Assembly: GCA_903871865.1 (NCBI GenBank)
Contig: CAIQIL010000326.1
Span: 1-9,626, forward strand
DNA: 9,626 bases
DNA from: an uncultured Burkholderiales bacterium
Lineage (GTDB): Bacteria; Pseudomonadota; Gammaproteobacteria; Burkholderiales; Burkholderiaceae_C
Reading direction: 5' to 3'
Positions within the stretch are counted from its first letter, which is position 1. Each line of letters begins with the position of its first letter. Of this stretch, positions 1 through 4,921 are shown piece after piece. Under the pieces are notes generated by a model that searched no databases, had not been told where the DNA came from, and saw only the letters and a list, made by a program, of their open reading frames with translations. The translations under genes and the position numbers were made by a program.

Positions 1-134
1 AGCGACTGGTTGCCGTCGCGCAGGTCGGTGCTCATCCAGATCGGGGCTTGGCCGATGACCTGGTCGGGCCAGGTGCGGTCTTTCAAGCCCACGGGCGGGA
101 AGGCGGTGTATTTCTGGGCGGGGTTGGCGAGCAT
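1..134 (-). CDS. leuA: 2-isopropylmalate synthase, N-terminal fragment (cut by window edge)
   Basis: This is the start of LeuA, which condenses acetyl-CoA with 2-oxoisovalerate in the first committed step of leucine synthesis in the cytoplasm. Only 44 complete codons are present before the left edge. They begin [19 protein letters not shown] and continue to [15 protein letters not shown], where the D-L-R-D-G-N-Q stretch is the metal- and substrate-binding motif at the start of the HMGL-like TIM barrel. The opening MLANP..KY..FP..L.DR.WP pattern is typical of the long LeuA form found in many proteobacteria. The ATG at 134-132 is preceded on the minus strand by GAGG with a spacer of about 6 bases. 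The gene is divergent from the Lrp-family regulator at 313. The upstream DNA contains no leucine-codon-rich leader ORF, so classical attenuation is not seen. Family assignment is very likely; everything after residue 44 is outside the window. Confidence 0.93.
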   Translation of the reverse strand, partial: MLANPAQKYTAFPPVGLKDRTWPDQVIGQAPIWMSTDLRDGNQS

Positions 135-312
135 GGTGGGCCTCGGGGTTGCTTTGGGCTGTGACGTCGGGCGGTGGCGTCGGTCTGTGGCTGCGGTCAT
201 GGATTCATGGTCACCTGCCCGTCGATGTGAGAAATTGTGCCCGCCATGCCGCCGCAGATGCTGCCAATGTTGTGCCTGATTTTGGTCATTTGCAGCAGAT
301 CATTGCGCGCAT
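135..312. promoter_or_regulatory. Divergent leuA / lrp-like control region
   Basis: This 178-bp spacer must hold the promoters of both divergent genes. The hexamer TTGTGC occurs at 235-240 and 270-275, and its reverse complement GCACAA lies at 315-320, just inside the regulator gene. The 266-320 stretch is richer in A/T than its surroundings. An 8-bp palindrome GCATATGC at 309-316 overlaps the regulator's first possible start codon. I could not assign a convincing -35/-10 pair for either gene. That the repeated hexamers are operator half-sites is inference. Confidence 0.4.
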
Positions 313-795
313 ATGCACAATGTCGGCATGGACCACGAACTCGACCGCCACGACAAGCAGATCCTCGCCGTGCTGCAGGCAGACGGCCGCATCAGCAACC
401 AGGACCTGGCCGAGCGCATCGGCCTGTCGCCCTCGCCCTGCCTGCGCCGCGTGCGCACGCTGGAGGAGGCCGGCATCATCGCCGGCTACCGCGCCCTGCT
501 GGACGCGCGCAAGTTGGGCCTGTCGCTGATGGCGCTGATCGGCATCTCCATGGACAAGCACACGCCCGACCGCTTCGCCGCGCTGGAAGCCGTCATCCGC
601 GACATCCCCGAGGTGCTGGAGTGCCTGCTCATCACCGGGCAGTCGGCCGACTACCAGCTCAAGGTGGTGGTGCGCGACATGGACGCCTACCAGCACCTGC
701 TGCTCAACCAAATCACCCAGATCAAGGGCGTGACCGGCGTGCACACCAGCTTCGTGCTGCGCCGCGTGGTGGACCGCACCGCCCTGCCCGTCTGA
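313..795 (+). CDS. Lrp/AsnC-family transcriptional regulator
   Basis: This is a 160-residue DNA-binding regulator of the feast/famine family, of the length usual for Lrp. Residues about 14-58 form the N-terminal helix-turn-helix: ILAVLQADGRISNQDLAERI, then the signature L-S-P-S-P-C-L-R-R-V and EEAGII.GYRALLD. Residues about 70-152 form the RAM ligand-sensing domain. TGQSADYQLKVVVRDMDAY is the part that binds amino acids in Lrp proteins, and the tail ending TALPV is typical of the Lrp branch. Family members form dimers, octamers or larger oligomers and respond to amino acids, often leucine. The divergent position next to leuA suggests autoregulation and control of leucine synthesis, which is inference. 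Neither ATG has a clear Shine-Dalgarno sequence; the ATG at 328 (MDHELDRHDKQIL) matches the usual family N-terminus and may be the true start. Confidence 0.93.
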   Translation: MHNVGMDHELDRHDKQILAVLQADGRISNQDLAERIGLSPSPCLRRVRTLEEAGIIAGYRALLDARKLGLSLMALIGISMDKHTPDRFAALEAVIRDIPEVLECLLITGQSADYQLKVVVRDMDAYQHLLLNQITQIKGVTGVHTSFVLRRVVDRTALPV

Positions 796-811
796 GCCGC
801 GGCGGCCGGAC

Positions 812-840
812 ACCTGTCCTCACAGGTTTGTGAATTTTTA
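812..840 (+). terminator. Possible weak terminator after the Lrp-family gene
   Basis: A 6-bp perfect stem, ACCTGT (812-817) with ACAGGT (822-827) around a 4-base loop, is followed by TTGTGAATTTTTA. The stem is short and the T run is displaced, so termination would be inefficient. It lies 16 bases after the regulator's stop codon. Confidence 0.35.
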
Positions 841-852
841 TGAGGAAATGTG

Positions 853-881
853 GCCCTGCCGTGTCATCCGGGAAGCAGGGC
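853..881 (+). other. Hairpin in the leader of the small ORF
   Basis: A 7-bp perfect inverted repeat, GCCCTGC (853-859) and GCAGGGC (875-881), encloses a 15-base loop. No T run follows, so this is not a terminator. It lies 56 bases upstream of the start codon of the 67-residue ORF. A role in its leader RNA is possible but unproven. Confidence 0.35.
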
Positions 882-896
882 GCCGCGTTGAACCTT

Positions 897-920
897 CAGC
901 CCGGGCTCATTCAGCCGGGC
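897..920 (+). repeat. Inverted and direct repeat just upstream of the small ORF
   Basis: GCCCGG (899-904) pairs with CCGGGC (915-920) around a 10-base loop. The same DNA is also a near-direct repeat, TTCAGCCCGGGC followed by TTCAGCCGGGC. It ends four bases before the GGAAGGA ribosome-binding site, so a folded hairpin could affect access to that site. Such structures can arise by chance in GC-rich DNA. Confidence 0.35.
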
Positions 921-937
921 CTTGGAAGGACCGCACC

Positions 938-1141
938 ATGCGTCAGATTGCCCCCCTGCCCCGAGTTTCCGCCCCCCTGCCCGCAGCACGCCCTGCGGCC
1001 GACGTCAGCAGCCTGCGCGGCTCGGCCTCCCCGGCCAACAAGTCGCCCGCCGTCAACCAACCCTGGTTTGGCCGCGACGACTGCCACTGCGACGATGGCC
1101 CCGAACGCATGAGCAAGCGCGCCGTTCGCGGTCGCTGGTGA
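938..1141 (+). CDS. Hypothetical 67-residue protein with an acidic Cys-His-Cys cluster
   Basis: I do not recognise this protein. The case for a real gene is an ATG at 938 preceded by GGAAGGA (924-930) at a 7-base distance, strong G/C preference at third codon positions (13 of 67 sense codons end in A or T by my count), and hairpin-bearing DNA on both sides. The N-terminal half (about residues 5-40) is rich in Pro, Ala and Ser and is probably disordered. The C-terminal part is more distinctive: NQPWFGRDDCHCDDGPERM, then a basic tail SKRAVRGRW. The two Cys and one His in C-H-C, flanked by pairs of Asp, could bind metal or be modified, but one such cluster does not define a family. No transmembrane helix or signal peptide is visible. 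The frame stays open upstream to a GTG at 830, but the ribosome-binding site favours 938. It could also be a chance ORF in high-GC DNA. Confidence 0.5.
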   Translation: MRQIAPLPRVSAPLPAARPAADVSSLRGSASPANKSPAVNQPWFGRDDCHCDDGPERMSKRAVRGRW

Positions 1142-1149
1142 GTGCGACA

Positions 1150-1170
1150 TGGCAGGCGCAGTGCCTGCCA
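1150..1170 (+). other. Strong hairpin immediately after the small ORF
   Basis: TGGCAGGC (1150-1157) and GCCTGCCA (1163-1170) form a perfect 8-bp stem with a 5-base loop, eight bases after the TGA of the 67-residue ORF. No T run follows. It may stabilise a transcript 3' end or assist the terminator at 1185-1230. Confidence 0.45.
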
Positions 1171-1184
1171 GAGCCCGCCCGCCC

Positions 1185-1230
1185 ATGAAAAAATCCCCTG
1201 AAAGGCCCAGCCCTGCAGGGGATTTTTCAT
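1185..1230. terminator. Bidirectional Rho-independent terminator
   Basis: The left arm (1185-1200: ATG, six A, TCCCCTG) pairs with the right arm (1216-1230: CAGGGGA, five T, CAT). This gives about 15 bp with one bulged A and a 15-base loop. The A run on one side and T run on the other provide a U tract in both transcription directions. It sits between the plus-strand small ORF and the minus-strand chemoreceptor gene, whose stop codon is 22 bases away, and can terminate both. Confidence 0.85.
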
Positions 1231-1251
1231 GGGGCAAAAAGGCCCAAAGGC

Positions 1252-2802
1252 TCACAGCCTGAACACACCCACCTCGCCCGACAGGCGCACGGACTGGTCC
1301 TTCAGGCTTTCCGCGGCAGACGCGGCCTCTTCCACCAAGGCGGCGTTCTGCTGGGTCATCTGGTCCAGGTGCGTGACCGCCACGTTGATCTGGTCGATGC
1401 CCTCGCGCTGCTCCTGGGTCGCCGCCGTGATCTCGCCAATGATGTCGGTGACGCGCTGCACGCTCGCCACGATCTCGCCCATGGTGCTGCCCGCGTCCTG
1501 CACCAGGCGGGAGCCCGACTCGACGCGCTCCACGCTCGCCCCGATCAGGCCCTTGATCTCCCGGGCGGCTTCGGCCGAGCGCTGCGCCAGGGAGCGCACC
1601 TCGCCCGCCACCACGGCGAAACCGCGGCCTTGCTCGCCGGCACGGGCGGCTTCCACGGCCGCGTTCAGGGCCAGGATGTTGGTCTGGAAAGCGATGCCGT
1701 CGATGGTGCCGATGATGTCGCCGATGCGGCGCGAACTGGCGCTGATCTCGTCCATCGTGGCCACCACCTGAGACACCACCTGCCCGCCGCGCTGGGCCAC
1801 GGCCGCCGCAGAGGTGGCCAGTTGGTTGGCCGTGGCGGCCGAGTCGGCCGTCTGGCGCACGGTGCCGGTCAGCTGCATCATGGACGCGGCGGCCTGCTGC
1901 AGGTTCGAGGCGGTCTGCTCGGTGCGTGACGACAGGTCCATGTTGCCCGACGCGATTTCGGAACTCGCCGTGCCGATGCTGTCGGTCGATTGCCGCACCG
2001 AGGTGATCAAGCGGGTCAGCGAGGTCTGCATGGACTGCAAGGCCCGCAGCAGCTGGCCGGTTTCGTCATCCGACTGCGGCGTGATCTGGCTGCTCAGGTC
2101 GAAACGGGCGATGGCCTCGGCCACATGGGCCGCCTCGCGCAGCGGGCGGGTGATGGAGCGTTGCAACCAGACCGACAAGGTGCCGCCCACGACCAGCGCA
2201 CAGACACCGAACACGACCAACGCCCACTGGGCACGGTGGTTCGTCTCCTCCACGCGCTGGGCGGCGGCGTCCAGCTTGTCGCGCTGGTTCTGCACCACGT
2301 TCTTGATGGCGTCCTGGAAGGCCACCGCGGCCGGTGTGAATTCGGCATCGAAGGTCTGGCGGGCTTTGTCGTTGTCGCCGGCCTTCTTGGCCTGGGTGAC
2401 GGCGTCGCGGCTGCTCAGATAGACCTTGCGCGCCTGGGAGAGCTTGTCGAACAAGGCCCGTTCGTCGGGCGCCACCAGCAACACGTCCAGGCGCTTTTGC
2501 AACTCGCTGGACTGCTTGGTCGATTCGGCCGCATTGGCCGCGAAGAACTGCGCCAGTTGCGGATCGGCGCTGACAGCGATGGCGCTGGTGCGGTTCACAC
2601 CGTTGGTGATGTTGCGGTACCAGTCGGAGGCGATGCGCTCACTGACCAGGGACTTTTCGAACATGTCCTGGGTCTCGACCGCCACGCGGTGCAAGGCCCA
2701 GTAGCCGATGCCGGAGCCCAGGAAAGCGATCAGCAAGACCAAACCCAGCACCACGGCCAGGCGCTGGCCAATCGATCGGCCCATCATGGCAACACGCGAC
2801 AT
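1252..2802 (-). CDS. Methyl-accepting chemotaxis protein (transmembrane chemoreceptor)
   Basis: This 516-residue inner-membrane receptor would signal through CheW/CheA to the flagellar motor. Residues about 14-36 form the first membrane helix. Residues about 37-190 are a periplasmic, all-helical sensor of four-helix-bundle type, and about 191-213 form the second membrane helix. A HAMP linker follows (about 214-266, with SITRPL), then a long coiled-coil cytoplasmic domain. The conserved hairpin tip is clear at about 365-405 ([20 protein letters not shown], then [14 protein letters not shown]). There is no C-terminal pentapeptide such as NWETF, so adaptation enzymes probably do not dock there. 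The start at 2802 is supported by AAGGA six bases upstream. The gene stands alone, with its own terminator at 1185-1230 and a possible flagellar-type promoter at 2854-2880. The ligand cannot be predicted. Confidence 0.96.
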   Translation of the reverse strand: MSRVAMMGRSIGQRLAVVLGLVLLIAFLGSGIGYWALHRVAVETQDMFEKSLVSERIASDWYRNITNGVNRTSAIAVSADPQLAQFFAANAAESTKQSSELQKRLDVLLVAPDERALFDKLSQARKVYLSSRDAVTQAKKAGDNDKARQTFDAEFTPAAVAFQDAIKNVVQNQRDKLDAAAQRVEETNHRAQWALVVFGVCALVVGGTLSVWLQRSITRPLREAAHVAEAIARFDLSSQITPQSDDETGQLLRALQSMQTSLTRLITSVRQSTDSIGTASSEIASGNMDLSSRTEQTASNLQQAAASMMQLTGTVRQTADSAATANQLATSAAAVAQRGGQVVSQVVATMDEISASSRRIGDIIGTIDGIAFQTNILALNAAVEAARAGEQGRGFAVVAGEVRSLAQRSAEAAREIKGLIGASVERVESGSRLVQDAGSTMGEIVASVQRVTDIIGEITAATQEQREGIDQINVAVTHLDQMTQQNAALVEEAASAAESLKDQSVRLSGEVGVFRL

Positions 2803-3152
2803 CTCAATTCCTTTGGCAACAGGTTCACGGGTTCACCGCGAACCACTGCCGGCATTTCGTCCGGGACGCACCAAGATTGAGCACTCCCCTGCCGCGCGCC
2901 CGCCCGTGCGTGAAGTTTGTCGCAGATTGCGGATGCAGTGTGCACACAGCAGTGCATTCATCGCATATCCAGCACCGATCCTCGGCACCCGGAACGCTCT
3001 GGATTTGACAAGGTTTGACCGCGCGCCGGCCAACATTTGATCGGGTGGAAAGCAGGTGCGTCGCTGCCTTATTTGCCAAACGGCATTGGGCATCAACTTG
3101 TCATGCTGAGCCCAGCACATCATCCCCCCCTCCTTTTTTGCTGGAGACAGAC
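2803..3152. promoter_or_regulatory. Divergent intergenic region between chemoreceptor and lipoprotein genes
   Basis: This 350-bp spacer has no convincing gene. It holds the chemoreceptor leader with a GGTTC/GAACC inverted repeat (2830-2834 and 2840-2844), a possible flagellar promoter at 2854-2880, a perfect 10-bp palindrome GTGTGCACAC at 2938-2947, and a TTGACA at 3005-3010. There is also a short hairpin TGCTG/CAGCA at 3104-3117 and a pyrimidine-rich run at 3123-3139 just before the lipoprotein's ribosome-binding site. TTGACA has no good -10 partner at 16-18 bp, so the lipoprotein promoter is not defined. Confidence 0.5.
2854..2880 (-). promoter_or_regulatory. Possible sigma-28 (FliA) promoter of the chemoreceptor gene
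   Basis: On the minus strand, TCAA (2880-2877) is followed after exactly 15 bases by GACGAAAT (2861-2854). The flagellar consensus is TAAA-N15-GCCGATAA, so the match is 3 of 4 and 5 of 8 with correct spacing. It lies about 50 bases before the start codon, and chemoreceptor genes are commonly FliA-dependent. The match is partial. Confidence 0.3.
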
Positions 3153-4715
3153 ATGACATTGGCCCATCCTCCCTTCCACTTCGCTCGTCGCCGATTGGGC
3201 TGGTGCAGTTTGCCGCTCACACTGGCCCTGAGCGCCTGTGGCGGTGGTGGCGACTCCGCAAGCAGCACCGACAGCAGCGTCGCATCGCCCATCCGCAACA
3301 TGCAAGCAGGCGGCAACTACACAGGTGCAGCAGGCACCAACGAGACATTCACCGGCCCCATTGCATCGTTGAACGGCACCACGGTTCAAGGCAATGCCGC
3401 CGACACCGATGAAATGACCTTCACCACCGCGGGCACCGTTGTCATGAACAACGGCAGCACCGGCGGCACGATCACACAGATCAAAGTGCTGAACCTGGCC
3501 GCAGGAAGCAACACCATCAGTTTTGCCAATGGAACCTCCGGCATCGTCAAAATCGTGGGCGCCAGTGGCAGCGACTCGGTGGACCTCACAGGCACTGGCA
3601 ACAGCTTCCTGGCGGGCAACATCGACCTGAGCGATGGCGCCAACACCCTCACGATGGAGGGCAAGACCTACACCGGCACATTTGCCTCAGGCGCCAGCTC
3701 GAGTGACACGCTGGTGCTCGTCAACGGCAGCGACATCAGCGGCGCCACCGTGACAGGCTTCAACAACCTCACCTTGGCCAACAATGCCCAGGTGACCATG
3801 AGCCCGACCCAGTTTGCGCAGTTCACGGGCACTGTCACCGCCGCAGGCACAACGGAACGTGTCACGTTCTCTGCTGCTGGCAGCGCGACAGCTGCGACCT
3901 CCATCGAACAATACGTGCTGGCCAACGGCACCAACACCTTCACGGCAGCAAACGCCGATGTCACGGTGACGGGTGGTACCGGCAACGACACGTTCCGATT
4001 CACGGCTGACCAAATCTTGAACCGCACGATCTCGCTCACGGGCGGAGGCGGCACGGACGGGCTGACCATCGACGCTGCAACCACGTCCTCGATCGACCTC
4101 AACAGCGTGTCGCTGACCCTTTCGGCCGTCAACAACGTCAATGTGACAGGCGGCGCGGGCACGGTCACCTTCACCAACCGGAACGGTGCATCACGCGTGC
4201 TCTACTACACCAAGAGCACTGGTGATGCGACCATCAATCTGGGCAGCGGTGGTCAGACACTGAACTTGACGAGTTCAGGCGGCACCTCCGCCACAACGAT
4301 CACGGGTGGTGCAGCGCCGGACACCATCAACCTTCCGTCAACGCTGACAGGCACCATCACACTGGTCGAGTCCGGCGCGAACATGTCCAACCGAACCCAA
4401 ATCGATTCGGTCAGCAACTTCAATGTGGTTGGCGGCAACTTTTTCAAGACAGGTGTTGCCGCAACCTCCGTGGGGAGTTACATCATTGGCAACGCCGACA
4501 CGAGCAACTACCTGACCACCATCGGCTCAGGCCTGTCCATCGTGCTCAACAACACAGGCCAAGCCTACCTGATCACCATCCAAACCGGCTCCGCCGCTGG
4601 CACCTACTTGTTCCAGAACACGGGCAGCGACACGAGCCAGTTCGACGACTCCGACTTTTTCATCAAGTTGACCGGCAGCTATGGACCGATCACCACCGCC
4701 ACGCTCATCCCGTGA
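3153..4715 (+). CDS. Predicted surface lipoprotein with beta-repeat body and RTX-like turns
   Basis: This 520-residue protein has no family I can name. The start at 3153 is chosen because GGAGA lies five bases upstream and it opens a lipoprotein signal: basic RRR at 12-14, a hydrophobic stretch, and lipobox L-S-A-C with Cys29. The residue after Cys29 is Gly, so outer-membrane sorting is likely. The rest lacks cysteine and is rich in Gly, Thr, Ser, Ala and Asn with alternating hydrophobic residues, as in beta-helix or beta-roll surface proteins. Turns of RTX type, G-G-x-x-x-D, occur near 136-144, 273-281 (TGGTGNDTF), 296-305 and 384-392. Residues about 469-512 (AYLITI, GTYLFQNTG, DDSDFFIKLTG) resemble C-terminal modules of RTX or S-layer-like secreted proteins. 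G+C appears lower than in neighbours (58% in one 60-base sample). It seems monocistronic. An adhesin or surface-layer role is inference. Confidence 0.85.
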   Translation: MTLAHPPFHFARRRLGWCSLPLTLALSACGGGGDSASSTDSSVASPIRNMQAGGNYTGAAGTNETFTGPIASLNGTTVQGNAADTDEMTFTTAGTVVMNNGSTGGTITQIKVLNLAAGSNTISFANGTSGIVKIVGASGSDSVDLTGTGNSFLAGNIDLSDGANTLTMEGKTYTGTFASGASSSDTLVLVNGSDISGATVTGFNNLTLANNAQVTMSPTQFAQFTGTVTAAGTTERVTFSAAGSATAATSIEQYVLANGTNTFTAANADVTVTGGTGNDTFRFTADQILNRTISLTGGGGTDGLTIDAATTSSIDLNSVSLTLSAVNNVNVTGGAGTVTFTNRNGASRVLYYTKSTGDATINLGSGGQTLNLTSSGGTSATTITGGAAPDTINLPSTLTGTITLVESGANMSNRTQIDSVSNFNVVGGNFFKTGVAATSVGSYIIGNADTSNYLTTIGSGLSIVLNNTGQAYLITIQTGSAAGTYLFQNTGSDTSQFDDSDFFIKLTGSYGPITTATLIP

Positions 4716-4756
4716 GCCCGCGCAATGTCTGCGCACCAACGGTGCGGACATAAAGG

Positions 4757-4795
4757 AAAACCCCCTGAGAGGCAAAACCTGTCAGGGGGTTTTTT
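4757..4795. terminator. Bidirectional Rho-independent terminator
   Basis: AAAACCCCCTGA (4757-4768) and TCAGGGGGTTTT (4782-4793) form a perfect 12-bp stem around a 13-base loop, with the T run continuing to 4795. The minus strand also ends in a T run, so it can serve both the lipoprotein gene (plus, stop at 4715) and tRNA-His (minus, 3' end at 4802). Confidence 0.9.
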
Positions 4796-4801
4796 GTACG
4801 G

Positions 4802-4878
4802 TGGGGTGGCTGATGGGACTCGAACCCACGACAACCAGAATCACAATCTGGGACTCTACCAACTGAGCTACAGCCACC
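4802..4878 (-). tRNA. tRNA-His (anticodon GUG)
   Basis: The minus strand folds into a full cloverleaf. The acceptor is 8 bp (GGTGGCTG with CAGCCACC), the extra G(-1):C73 pair being specific to tRNA-His. The D arm is AGCTCAGTTGGTAGAG. The anticodon loop TTGTGAT is closed by CCAGA/TCTGG, with anticodon GTG at 4844-4842. The T arm contains GGTTCGAGTCC. The CCA end is encoded (4804-4802). It lies downstream of ppiD in the same direction but has its own promoter at 4894-4921 and ends at the 4757-4795 terminator. Confidence 0.98.
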
Positions 4879-4893
4879 GCAGCAAAGACAGAA

Positions 4894-4921
4894 ATTATAG
4901 CGTGCTTTTCAAGCCTGTCAC
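4894..4921 (-). promoter_or_regulatory. Sigma-70 promoter of tRNA-His, overlapping the end of ppiD
   Basis: On the minus strand a perfect -10 TATAAT (4899-4894) lies 16 bases after a -35 GTGACA (4921-4916), 5 of 6 bases matching TTGACA. Transcription would start near 4887, about 9 bases before the mature tRNA 5' end. The ppiD stop codon TGA (4920-4918) lies inside the -35 hexamer. Confidence 0.8.

Noticed and set aside
135..312. Leader-peptide attenuator for leuA
   Set aside because: The short minus-strand ORFs in the spacer (for example one of 15 codons beginning ATGGCGGGC) contain no run of leucine codons, and no terminator/antiterminator pair is visible.
149..833. Alternative plus-strand frames and a 175-codon minus-strand frame around the Lrp-family gene
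   Set aside because: The 313-795 frame encodes a full Lrp-type protein. The others are shifted or antisense readings of the same DNA.
840..1112. 90-codon plus-strand frame starting at ATG 840
   Set aside because: It has no ribosome-binding site and overlaps, in a different frame, the ORF at 938, which has one.
911..1255. 114-codon minus-strand frame opposite the small ORF
   Set aside because: It runs through the bidirectional terminator and lacks a ribosome-binding site. The plus-strand ORF at 938 has better signals.
1369..2880. Long plus-strand frames (186, 202 and 296 codons) opposite the chemoreceptor gene
   Set aside because: They are complementary shadows of a clear chemoreceptor with all expected motifs on the minus strand, and their composition is low in complexity.
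3668..4447. Minus-strand frames opposite the surface lipoprotein gene
   Set aside because: They are Val/Pro/Ala/Ser-rich antisense readings of the repeat body with no start signals.
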